From positions 82,051 through 146,050 of the forward strand of contig OPYK01000002.1 in NCBI GenBank assembly GCA_900343135.1: DNA of 64,000 nt, in the 5' to 3' direction. A program made the position numbers and the translations under genes. Within the stretch, counting starts at the first letter, position 1. Every line of letters starts with the position of its first letter. This DNA is from Atopobium massiliense (GTDB lineage: Bacteria; Actinomycetota; Coriobacteriia; Coriobacteriales; Atopobiaceae). The notes beneath the pieces are model-generated. The model ran no database searches, had not been told where the DNA came from, and worked only from the letters and a program-made list of their open reading frames with translations. Shown here in pieces: positions 44,024 to 52,209 of the stretch.

Positions 44024-44722
44024 CTACTTTTGCATAGCAGCAACAAACCATTTCGTAAGGCTCGTTGGGTGCGTAATGCCGGTGCCAACCACAACCGACC
44101 AGGCACCTGCCTGGTTTGCCGCAGCAGCGTCGGCGGGAGTGTGCACGTGTCCCTCACAAATGATGGGAACATCGGGAAATTCGCGTGTCGCCTGTTCAAG
44201 AAGGGCAATGTCTGGGCCTTCATCCATAGTGGTGTTAATTGCTGCTTTGTTGTGCGACAGCGTGGTAGAAATAAAATCAAAGCCAAGTGCAACGGCACGA
44301 CGAATATCGTCGATGGTCATGCAATCAGCCATAAGCAAGCATTCACACTGCTTGCGTGCCTCGTGCAATGTTTGTTCAAGCGTGCGACCATCGGGACGCG
44401 GACGGCTGGTAGCATCAAACGCCACAACATCAGCGCCTGCATGTGCGCACGCAATAATATGCCGCAGCGTAGGCGTAATATACACGCCATCGTGGCCCTC
44501 TTTCCACAAGCCAAACACCGGCACGTCAACGCGACCTTTAATAGCAGCAATATCGGCCAAGCCCTGACACCTAATAGCACATGCACCACCTTCCTCACAC
44601 GCCTGCGCCATCTGCGCCATAGTTTCGGGGTGACGCAAAGGCTCGCCGGGGTAGGCTTGCACGCTCACGATAAGTTTGTGGTGAATTGCTTCTTTAATAG
44701 CTGATAGGTCTGCTACACGCAT
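44024..44722 (-). CDS. nanE: N-acetylmannosamine-6-phosphate 2-epimerase
   Basis: Converts ManNAc-6-P to GlcNAc-6-P in sialic acid/ManNAc use. 232 aa from ATG 44722 (AAGAAGGT upstream), which excludes a long upstream frame. Motifs LIVSVQAYPGEPLRHPE, GACAIRCQGLADIAAIK, PVFGLWKEG, DVVAFDATSRPRPDG, LMADCMTIDD and IICEGHVHTPADA. No other nan genes are in the window. Its insertion between uvrC and rapZ, genes normally adjacent, is unusual. Confidence 0.93.
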   Translation of the reverse strand: MRVADLSAIKEAIHHKLIVSVQAYPGEPLRHPETMAQMAQACEEGGACAIRCQGLADIAAIKGRVDVPVFGLWKEGHDGVYITPTLRHIIACAHAGADVVAFDATSRPRPDGRTLEQTLHEARKQCECLLMADCMTIDDIRRAVALGFDFISTTLSHNKAAINTTMDEGPDIALLEQATREFPDVPIICEGHVHTPADAAAANQAGAWSVVVGTGITHPTSLTKWFVAAMQK

Positions 44723-44935
44723 AGGTACCTTCTTTTTTCGTGAGTTACTACGGTGCCCAACAAGGACATCTCCATCGTAGCGCAAAACATACAACTGCGG
44801 ATAACGCGGGCGATAAAACACATCGCCACACGTGCAAATTCTGCAGAGCGCACACATCCTTCCCGCTTGCCGCAGGTGCGCGCGCACGCGGGCGGACGCG
44901 ACCGGCTGAAGCCAGCCACACGCCGCACGCACCGT

Positions 44936-47014
44936 TTACCAGGTTTGCAGCGTTTGCCACACTGCACGGGCAACATCCTTGGGTATGCCCGCTACCTGCT
45001 CAATATCGGCAACTGTTGCGCTACGCAGGCGTTTCATGGAGCCAAAGTGCGCAAGGAGCTGTTTTTTACGCTTGGGACCTACGCCTTCAACTTCGTCCAA
45101 AATAGATTTACTCATGGCTTTATCGCGCAAGTAGCGATGAAACGTAATGGCAAAGCGGTGCGACTCGTCGCGAATGTACTTAATGAGATACAGCGACGCC
45201 GAACCCGAAGGAAGCACGATGGGCGTGGTATCCCACGGCACAAACACTTCCTCGTCCGACTTTGCAAGTCCGCACACGTTAAGCGAAATACCCAAGGCTT
45301 TAAGCTGCGTTAATGCGGCTGTGAGCTGCGGTTTTCCGCCGTCGAGCACAAGTAGCTGCGGCGCGGGGCCAAAGGCGCTGCTGGCAAGATTTTTTGCGGA
45401 ATATCGCCGTCCCAACACTTCGCTCATCGACACAAAGTCGTTGGCTTCATCAAGTTTCGTGCGTATTTTAAAATGACGATACAAGTGCTTTGCCGGCTTG
45501 CCGTTAATAAACACCACCATCGAAGCCACAGTAAAATACCCATGCAACGTTGATATGTCAAAACACTCAATACGCTGCGGAATTGCAGGAAGCGCCAGAG
45601 CACTTTCAAGTTCAAGCAGCGCGGTATTTGTTCTATCGTCGCTATACCCGGTGCGCACCATATAGCGCACAAGCGCGTGCTGCGCGTTACGCATCGCTGT
45701 TTCGAGCAGTTTTTTCTTTTCGCCACGCTGCGGAACGTGGAGATTGCAGGCATGACCCGCGCGGCACGAAAGCCACTGCGTAAGCGCACATTCATCATCG
45801 AGTGCGCACGAAAGCTGTATTTCGGCAGGTATATCATCTGTTTTTTCGTAATAACGCTTAATAAAACTTTCTTGAAGCTCAACTTCGGGCACGTCCATGC
45901 CGCTATTCAATATAAAATCGTTGGCACGAATAACGCTTCCTTCGCGCACGATAAACACGCATACAGCCGATATAGTTTCTTGTCGATAAAAGCCAATAAC
46001 GTCTGTCGATGTATTAGACGAAAGCACAACCTGCTGAGAATCTTGCAGAGAAGAAAGCACATCAAGGCGACGTTTAATGCGTGCTGCCTGCTCAAAAGCC
46101 AAATCGGCGGCAGCGTCGTGCATCTGCTGGGTAAGCGTTTCATATATGGATGTACGTTTGCCGCGCAAAAAGTCGCGCACAAGAGCAACGTGCTGCGCAT
46201 ATTCTTCCCTGCTTATGGCGCCCACGCATACACCCGGCGCTTTTCCCACGTGATAATCAAAGCAGCTTTTTTCCGAAGTTGCGAGTGTTAGCTGCGCTAC
46301 CTGCACGTCCTCGGGGTGTTTTGCAAAATGCTTTGTCATCTTTCGCCACACGGGACAGGTTGTAGCACAAATGGGTGCTGCTTTGCGCAAAATTTCTATC
46401 GTTTCGCGTGCGGCATGCGAATCGGTGTAAGGACCAAAATACAAGCTCGACTTATCGTGCTGCTCACGGGTGTATTTAATAGCAGGAAAAGGTGTTCCCA
46501 TGGTAAGCGCAATGTAGGGATAACTTTTATCATCCTTAAAATCAACGTTATAGTAAGGTTTGTAGTAACCAATGAGGTTACGCTCAAGCACAAGTGCCTC
46601 GTGCTCGGTTTCTACCACAATGTAATCGAAGCCTGCTACCTCAAGCATCATACGCGGAATTTTAAGACGATCGTCGCTGAGCTGCACGTATTGTGTCATA
46701 CGTGCGCGTAAATTTTTTGCTTTGCCAACATAAATAACGGTATCGTGAACGTTTTTCCACAGGTAGCAGCCGGGCTCTTCGGGCACGTGCGCTACTTGTT
46801 CGGCAAGGGACACGCCCTCGGCAGGTGCGCTGTGAATAGCGCGTTTTACGTAGTATTTAAGGGAGTTAGTATACACAACAGGTGTATGCGCACGGGGGAC
46901 GTCACGTAAAGAAGACGTAGGCAGAGCATCCATGCGCGCAGGCAGATGTGAGGATTGATTTTTGCTCTGTTCGTGATACATGCTATCATCTACCATACAT
47001 AGAGTGGCGTACAT
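44936..47014 (-). CDS. uvrC: Excinuclease ABC subunit C
   Basis: Makes both incisions in nucleotide excision repair. Up to 692 aa: GIY-YIG nuclease (PGCYLWKNVHDTVIYVGKAK), Cys-rich linker (CATTCPVWRK...CFDYHVGKAPGVCVG), UVR motif (FEQAARIKRRLDVL), RNase H-like domain (ECFDISTLHGYFTVASMV) and C-terminal helix-hairpin-helix pair (LLAHFGSMKRLRSATVADIE). Several in-frame ATG codons exist at 47014, 46996 and 46981, none with a strong ribosome site, so the start is uncertain. It is divergent from the flavoprotein gene at 47102. Confidence 0.94.
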   Translation of the reverse strand: MYATLCMVDDSMYHEQSKNQSSHLPARMDALPTSSLRDVPRAHTPVVYTNSLKYYVKRAIHSAPAEGVSLAEQVAHVPEEPGCYLWKNVHDTVIYVGKAKNLRARMTQYVQLSDDRLKIPRMMLEVAGFDYIVVETEHEALVLERNLIGYYKPYYNVDFKDDKSYPYIALTMGTPFPAIKYTREQHDKSSLYFGPYTDSHAARETIEILRKAAPICATTCPVWRKMTKHFAKHPEDVQVAQLTLATSEKSCFDYHVGKAPGVCVGAISREEYAQHVALVRDFLRGKRTSIYETLTQQMHDAAADLAFEQAARIKRRLDVLSSLQDSQQVVLSSNTSTDVIGFYRQETISAVCVFIVREGSVIRANDFILNSGMDVPEVELQESFIKRYYEKTDDIPAEIQLSCALDDECALTQWLSCRAGHACNLHVPQRGEKKKLLETAMRNAQHALVRYMVRTGYSDDRTNTALLELESALALPAIPQRIECFDISTLHGYFTVASMVVFINGKPAKHLYRHFKIRTKLDEANDFVSMSEVLGRRYSAKNLASSAFGPAPQLLVLDGGKPQLTAALTQLKALGISLNVCGLAKSDEEVFVPWDTTPIVLPSGSASLYLIKYIRDESHRFAITFHRYLRDKAMSKSILDEVEGVGPKRKKQLLAHFGSMKRLRSATVADIEQVAGIPKDVARAVWQTLQTW

Positions 47015-47101
47015 TACCGCGCGCGTGCGCTGGTATAACTATACCCCACTTGGCAGCATTTAATTAAAACGCAAGGCCTGCGCTGTGAATCGAGGATACA
47101 C

Positions 47102-49015
47102 GTGCATATAGAACACATACAAGTAGACGTCCTTGTTATTGGCGCGGGGCTCGCCGGCACGCAAGCAGCATATTGCGCAGCAAAGCAGGGTCTTCGAGTT
47201 GCTATTAGCACACGCACCCATATGTTTTCGGGCTTGAGTTTTTCTAACCACACGTGGGGGATGCGGGTTATTTCGCCACAAAATGAGGATGATGCAGACG
47301 ATCTTATTGATGTAGTGCGCGATGTTGGTCAAGCGTGCACGAAAGACGAGCTCTCGTCGTTTTTTATTCGCCATATACCGCAAGCCATAAAACAGCTAAA
47401 AGACCAAGGCGTTAAGCTCGTCGAACCAAAAGATGCAAACACAGCGCACACGCTTCCCTACTTTGACAGGCACAAACGTACATGGTATGGCATTCATCAC
47501 AAGTATTATGAGCATGCGCTGCGCCGGCGTATGCAAGAGCTCGACATATTGGAACTTGCGCACACACAGCTTATCGACGTGCTTGAGGCAAATCAAAAAA
47601 CCGTTGCCGAAGATGTATGGGATAGACGGTTTCGCACGAGCTGCACAACGGATACGCCGCCTACGTGCGCCGATGCTGCTGATATACGTAAGCAACAGGC
47701 GCCGTACGATGTACATCCTGCTCAAACTGCGCAAACTGCGCAAACAAACAGCACCGCAAACGCGCGTATTATTACAGGAGCTGTCCTCTACGACTTGCAA
47801 AAACGACAATTTATTGCCGTTGAAACGCCCGCGGTGGTGCTTGCGTGCGGTGGTATTGGCGGTATTTATCGCGATAGCTATGCTCCGCACGCCGGTTATG
47901 GCACAAGCCATGCGATTGGTCTTGCTCACGAACTCTACCTTACGAATATTGAGTTTATGCAGCTTATGCCTACGTTTGTGCATAACAATAACGCGTGCAT
48001 GGTAAACGAAAAAACCTACAAGTGGGCAAGCGTGTACAATGCCGAAAAAGTAGCGCTTGGCGAATGCGATACGCAAAAGTGGCATGAGCGCCTGTTGCAA
48101 CGTGCAACCTATGGCCCGTTTACGTCGCGCTTAGCCGGAAAAACTATTGATTTGGCACTTGCGGGCATTGTAACCGATACCAATACGCCCGCAAAAACAC
48201 CTGGTAGCACACGCCGCGGGCGCAGTACAAAACCAACCGCATATGTAAAGTATGACAAGCTCCCTTCGCAACTTCCCGAGTTTGCCAAAACTGCCTTTGC
48301 CGCCATGCAGCAACATCACCTTGATATAAAAGGATTGCTCCCTGTTGTGCATGTTGCACACGCCTCAAATGGTGGCATAGCTATTGATACCTGCGCACAT
48401 GCGCAAACAACAACGCAGGCGCCACTGCAGGGGTTATTTGCTGCGGGCGAATGTACGGGCGGCATGTATGGTGCCGATAGAATAGGCGGGCTCTCAAGTG
48501 CAAATTGTTTGGTATTTGGGCAAATAGCAGGTACGCGCGCGGCGCTCTATGCAAAGCAGCATATGCGCGATATTCAAGCAGAAGAGCAAACACCCTTCGA
48601 AACAAGCATTACCAATACGGCGCCCGCTCATGCAAAACACTATCGCTACCAGCACACCATGGTAATAGACCATGCACGTTTAGCACTTGCTAGTGCAGCA
48701 AATGCGCAGGATATTGCCAGAGCATTACGTGAGATAATGACTAACAACGCCCTGTTGTATAAAAATTCAGCCACCATGATACGCGCCCTAAACGAGCTGG
48801 CGCGCCTGCACGCGCTATTGGTAGATTCGAAACAAGCAAGCGACGACATGGATGCCGTAGTGGCAACCATAACAACCCAGCAGCAGCTTGTGATAGCAAA
48901 ATGTATGCTTACCTGCATGCTTGCGCGCACGGAGAGCAGAGGCGCTTTTTGGCGTGAAGATTTTCAAAAACGTGTAGCAAGCCTTGCGTTTCCAAGTTAT
49001 AGCTGGCTTGAATAG
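47102..49015 (+). CDS. FAD-dependent oxidoreductase, L-aspartate oxidase / fumarate reductase type
   Basis: 637 aa. FAD-binding motif VLVIGAGLAGTQAAYCAAKQG at the N-terminus, a second FAD contact VVLACGGIGGIY, and the conserved AGECTGGMYGADRIGGLSSA found in NadB, FrdA and SdhA. The C-terminal helical domain (ALREIMTNNALLYKNSATM) parallels NadB. No nadA, nadC or iron-sulfur partner lies nearby. A 30-residue Thr/Ala/Gln spacer (AQTAQTAQT) is inserted near 195-225. It starts with GTG 47102 with GAGG six bases upstream. The substrate cannot be fixed from sequence. It is the first of only three plus-strand genes. Confidence 0.8.
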   Translation: MHIEHIQVDVLVIGAGLAGTQAAYCAAKQGLRVAISTRTHMFSGLSFSNHTWGMRVISPQNEDDADDLIDVVRDVGQACTKDELSSFFIRHIPQAIKQLKDQGVKLVEPKDANTAHTLPYFDRHKRTWYGIHHKYYEHALRRRMQELDILELAHTQLIDVLEANQKTVAEDVWDRRFRTSCTTDTPPTCADAADIRKQQAPYDVHPAQTAQTAQTNSTANARIITGAVLYDLQKRQFIAVETPAVVLACGGIGGIYRDSYAPHAGYGTSHAIGLAHELYLTNIEFMQLMPTFVHNNNACMVNEKTYKWASVYNAEKVALGECDTQKWHERLLQRATYGPFTSRLAGKTIDLALAGIVTDTNTPAKTPGSTRRGRSTKPTAYVKYDKLPSQLPEFAKTAFAAMQQHHLDIKGLLPVVHVAHASNGGIAIDTCAHAQTTTQAPLQGLFAAGECTGGMYGADRIGGLSSANCLVFGQIAGTRAALYAKQHMRDIQAEEQTPFETSITNTAPAHAKHYRYQHTMVIDHARLALASAANAQDIARALREIMTNNALLYKNSATMIRALNELARLHALLVDSKQASDDMDAVVATITTQQQLVIAKCMLTCMLARTESRGAFWREDFQKRVASLAFPSYSWLE

Positions 49016-49041
49016 GTGCAATCGTTATGAATTGTTTACGA

Positions 49042-49077
49042 AAAATCGGCTGCTTACCTGCGCAAACAACCGATTTT
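49042..49077. terminator. Bidirectional terminator between convergent genes
   Basis: AAAATCGGCTG pairs over 11 bp (one wobble on the minus strand) with CAACCGATTTT, giving A-rich and T-rich flanks on both sides. It serves the plus-strand flavoprotein and the minus-strand relB. Confidence 0.8.
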
Positions 49078-49119
49078 ATACACACTTTTGTCCTATAGCC
49101 CGAATTTTATGATGCTCTT

Positions 49120-49425
49120 TCATTTATAATCCTTACGGATATCTGCAAACACGGCACTTGCATCTCTTGTTCTTCCCGCTTCGATATCCGCATATCCTTT
49201 CTCAAGTTCTACATCCAGTTCTGCCTTTGATAAAGCAGACATATCTATAAGACGAGAAGATGGAAGCTTCACATCAAACGGAAGTCCTCTCTGAAGAATA
49301 ATCTGTTTATAAAACATATTAATAGCATTTGATGCGGGAATACCAAGTGCAGATAAAACGCTTTCCGCCTTTTCTTTTACATCTGGTTCAATACGTGCAT
49401 AAAGATTTGCTGATTTTGCTGCCAT
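49120..49425 (-). CDS. RelB/DinJ-family antitoxin, no toxin partner
   Basis: Ribbon-helix-helix antitoxin family. 101 aa beginning MAAKSANLYARIEPDVKEKA, with the DinJ-like GIPASNAINMFYKQIILQRG and LPFDVKLPS. Such genes are nearly always followed by a yafQ/relE toxin, but here a terminator and a convergent gene follow at once, and no toxin frame exists on either side. ATG 49425 has AGGTGG upstream. The surrounding DNA is more AT-rich than the genome, suggesting acquisition from a low-GC donor. Confidence 0.85.
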   Translation of the reverse strand: MAAKSANLYARIEPDVKEKAESVLSALGIPASNAINMFYKQIILQRGLPFDVKLPSSRLIDMSALSKAELDVELEKGYADIEAGRTRDASAVFADIRKDYK

Positions 49426-49719
49426 ATAAAGCACCACCTTTTAAATTCTTTCTAACTCTATTATACACATTTGTACGCACAAGAGAAATACATTTGACCC
49501 TAGTGTCAATTCTAGTCTATAGTTATGTTCCCACTCAACCTTATTTTCCTCAAATAATAAGACTTACTCCAAACTCCCGATACGTTTTAGCGATAGCCTA
49601 TGAATAAGCTTTTATTTTCTACACTTTTTTTAATTTTTGGACGCACAACTTTTGACATCAAAACAACGCGCTCCACACGCCTTGTACGTTGCAAAAACGC
49701 TCGCTCTTCTTGAAAACTA
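49426..49719. other. AT-rich intergenic region between relB and murJ
   Basis: About 290 bp, clearly more AT-rich than its surroundings. It holds the relB promoter and palindrome; otherwise no gene or clear structure is seen. Confidence 0.6.
49460..49509 (-). promoter_or_regulatory. relB promoter and upstream palindrome
   Basis: Minus strand -10 TATAAT (49460-49465) without a good -35. Upstream is the near-palindrome TTGACCCTAGTGTCAA (49494-49509), a possible autoregulatory operator. Confidence 0.45.
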
Positions 49720-51558
49720 CTACCTTACCTGAGCACGGCGACGTGCCAAGAACATGCGCAACTCGGGTACGCGCAAGACAAACGCGCCGCCAAAACACAC
49801 CACAAGCGCCGCAATACCACTCAAACAAATATAAGCAAATAGCTGCGCTAAACTAAGCGCAACACCCGCGTCAAAAAAGAGCGCATGCATGTGCAGAGCA
49901 AAAAGAACGCCATATGCAGCAAAAACGCCAAGCGCGCCAAACACTATGCCGCGAAGGCAGCTTGCCACAATGTGGAGTATGCCGATGTGCGAAAAGCGCA
50001 GGTGAAGCATAATGAAGCACGCAATATCAACAAACGAAAAAATGACAACGCTCGACGCAGCAGGAACACACAATCCCCAAAGCGGCGTTGCCCACAAACA
50101 CACCAAAATTTGCAAAATGCTACCAATAACAACAAAGGCGGCATATTGCATCATAACACGCAGCGACGAGCACACTTTTTGCAGGTACATAGCCACAGCA
50201 TAAGACGGCAGCGCAGCGCTTAGGAAAAACAAATACCACGATGTTTGAATGATATTATCGTGCGTAAACTTGCCCGCCGCCATAAAACGCACGAGCGGAA
50301 TGGCAAAGAGCATAAGCAGCATCATGCACGGAATCATAAAGAAAAGCACGCGGCAAGTGCCCTCAACAATACGCGTTTTGTAGCGCTCGATGTTGCGAGC
50401 AGCAATGTCGTGCGAAAGCTCGGTAAAAAGCGCTGTTGTAATGGGAACAGCGATGATGGCATATGGCAGCGTAAACCATAAGCGCGCGTAAAATGCAACG
50501 GAGGCGCCATCAGCAGAAACGGAAAGCGCCGAGCTCGTTTGCACCGAAACGGTGGCAAACGCACACGCCATAACAACAAGCGAGCCTACACCAATACCAA
50601 GCGTTTCTTTAAGCGCAGGATCTTTGAAATTAATGTACAAACGAAGATGAATGCCGTGCCGCGCGAGCGAAGGCACTTGCATAACAACCTGAATGAGAAC
50701 GCCCAACGGATTGCCAAGCGCCAGACACAAAAGGGCAAGGTCGCTGTGTGTTGCTGCAAGCGCGCTATACAGGAAAAACGACGTAATGGTAACAACGTTA
50801 TTAAAAATGGGAGCCGCGCTGCTCCAAAAATAGTCGCGTTCGGCATTAAGCACACCCGAAAAGATGGAGCTCAGTGCATAGAGCACAACTTCGATGGCAA
50901 AGAAGCGGAAGAAATACACACACAAATCGGCATTAAATTCACTGTGTGCCGAAAACGACTGAGTATACACCACCTGATAAGCAAAAATAAAACCAACAAC
51001 GCACACCAAGCCCATAAGAAGCAAAACAATGCTTACCAAATTTGACGCGTAGTCGCTGGCTGCGCGGGTGCCTAATTTCTTTTTTACCGAAAGATACACC
51101 GGCAAAAACGCCGTAACAAGCATACCGCCTACCACCAGTTCGTAGAGCTGATTGGGCAGGTTGTTGGCAACAGAATAGCAGCTTGCAAGCACCGTAACGC
51201 CAAGCGCGTACGCTTGCGCCCACGTGCGCACAAAGCCCGTAATGCGGCTAATCATAACAAGCACGCTCATTAGCAGCGTGTTTTTACCAAGCTGTCGCTC
51301 ATTTGCCGCGGCATCGGCTGAAGGCGACGTAGATGTATTCGTGCTGGTAGATGGCGTAGGAGCGGTAGGGTCGACTGCAGTGCGACGCAGGTGCAACGCT
51401 GGCGCGCGCCCATGCGTGCCCGCTGCATGCGCAGGTGCATTCTTCTCACTCGTAGCGAAGGCGCTACGGGCAGTATGTACGCTATGCTCTGTTACGTTAG
51501 AAGCCAACTTACGTTTTGCCTTTCTGTTGTGTACAAGCAGGATACATGTACGTATCAT
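49720..51558 (-). CDS. murJ: MurJ/MviN lipid II flippase
   Basis: MOP-superfamily flippase that moves lipid II across the membrane for peptidoglycan synthesis. 612 aa: a hydrophilic Thr/Ser/Ala-rich N-terminus (1-90), then 13-14 membrane segments starting LLMSVLVMISRITGFVRTWA, with ANNLPNQLYELVVGGMLVTA, a signature of the family. The N-terminal extension is longer than in most MurJ. In Actinobacteria MurJ often carries a C-terminal kinase-like domain; here it ends after the membrane domain. It stands between ybaK and relB. Confidence 0.93.
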   Translation of the reverse strand: MIRTCILLVHNRKAKRKLASNVTEHSVHTARSAFATSEKNAPAHAAGTHGRAPALHLRRTAVDPTAPTPSTSTNTSTSPSADAAANERQLGKNTLLMSVLVMISRITGFVRTWAQAYALGVTVLASCYSVANNLPNQLYELVVGGMLVTAFLPVYLSVKKKLGTRAASDYASNLVSIVLLLMGLVCVVGFIFAYQVVYTQSFSAHSEFNADLCVYFFRFFAIEVVLYALSSIFSGVLNAERDYFWSSAAPIFNNVVTITSFFLYSALAATHSDLALLCLALGNPLGVLIQVVMQVPSLARHGIHLRLYINFKDPALKETLGIGVGSLVVMACAFATVSVQTSSALSVSADGASVAFYARLWFTLPYAIIAVPITTALFTELSHDIAARNIERYKTRIVEGTCRVLFFMIPCMMLLMLFAIPLVRFMAAGKFTHDNIIQTSWYLFFLSAALPSYAVAMYLQKVCSSLRVMMQYAAFVVIGSILQILVCLWATPLWGLCVPAASSVVIFSFVDIACFIMLHLRFSHIGILHIVASCLRGIVFGALGVFAAYGVLFALHMHALFFDAGVALSLAQLFAYICLSGIAALVVCFGGAFVLRVPELRMFLARRRAQVR

Positions 51559-51608
51559 ACCAAGGCTAGCTGCCAGCGCGCAAAAATACGCGAGAGCTAC
51601 ACGGGTTC

Positions 51609-52109
51609 CTACACGTGAATAATATCGATAACCTGCGCAGATGTTGCGTCAATAAGCCCCTGAGGCGCCAGCTTAAGCGTAAGGCCTCTCCTACCTCCCG
51701 AAATATACATCTCAGAGAAAAGCATGCAGCTCTCGTCGATAAACACGGGGTAGGCTTTTTTCATGCCAATAGGCGAACAACCCCCGCGCACATAGCCGCA
51801 CGCCTGCTCCAACTGCGCGGGCGGCAGCATGCTGAGGGATTTTTCATGCGCCGCAGCGCTCACTTTTTTAAGATCTAACTCACACGATGAAGGTATGCAG
51901 CATACAAAACAATCGCCATGAGTATTGTGCAACACCAAGGTTTTAAAGCAGCAATCGGGGTTAAGACCTAACACATCGGCTACTCTCACCCCTATGCCTA
52001 CGTGCAAATTTTCGTGGTCAACGTCGTATTCAAATGCCTCAAAGGCAATCTGCTGCTGCGCCAATATGCGCTCAGCGTTCGTTTTATGCGTATGTGCTGT
52101 ATGTTTCAT
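51609..52109 (-). CDS. ybaK: Cys-tRNA(Pro)/Cys-tRNA(Cys) deacylase YbaK
   Basis: Trans-editing enzyme that hydrolyses mischarged Cys-tRNA(Pro). 166 aa from ATG 52109 (AAAGGT upstream). Family motifs FKTLVLH (catalytic Lys), LDLKKVSAAAHEKSLSM, GYVRGGCSPIGMKKAYPVFI and ISGGRRGLTLKLAP. It stands between uvrA and murJ. Confidence 0.93.
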   Translation of the reverse strand: MKHTAHTHKTNAERILAQQQIAFEAFEYDVDHENLHVGIGVRVADVLGLNPDCCFKTLVLHNTHGDCFVCCIPSSCELDLKKVSAAAHEKSLSMLPPAQLEQACGYVRGGCSPIGMKKAYPVFIDESCMLFSEMYISGGRRGLTLKLAPQGLIDATSAQVIDIIHV

Positions 52110-52209
52110 GGTGTACCTTTGGTTGAAGTGAATATCGTGAACAGGTTTGCGCAGCATGTCAGCCACAGCGCGTCAGTTTCCGCAGGGTGACAGTAGCAGC
52201 ATCAAAACG

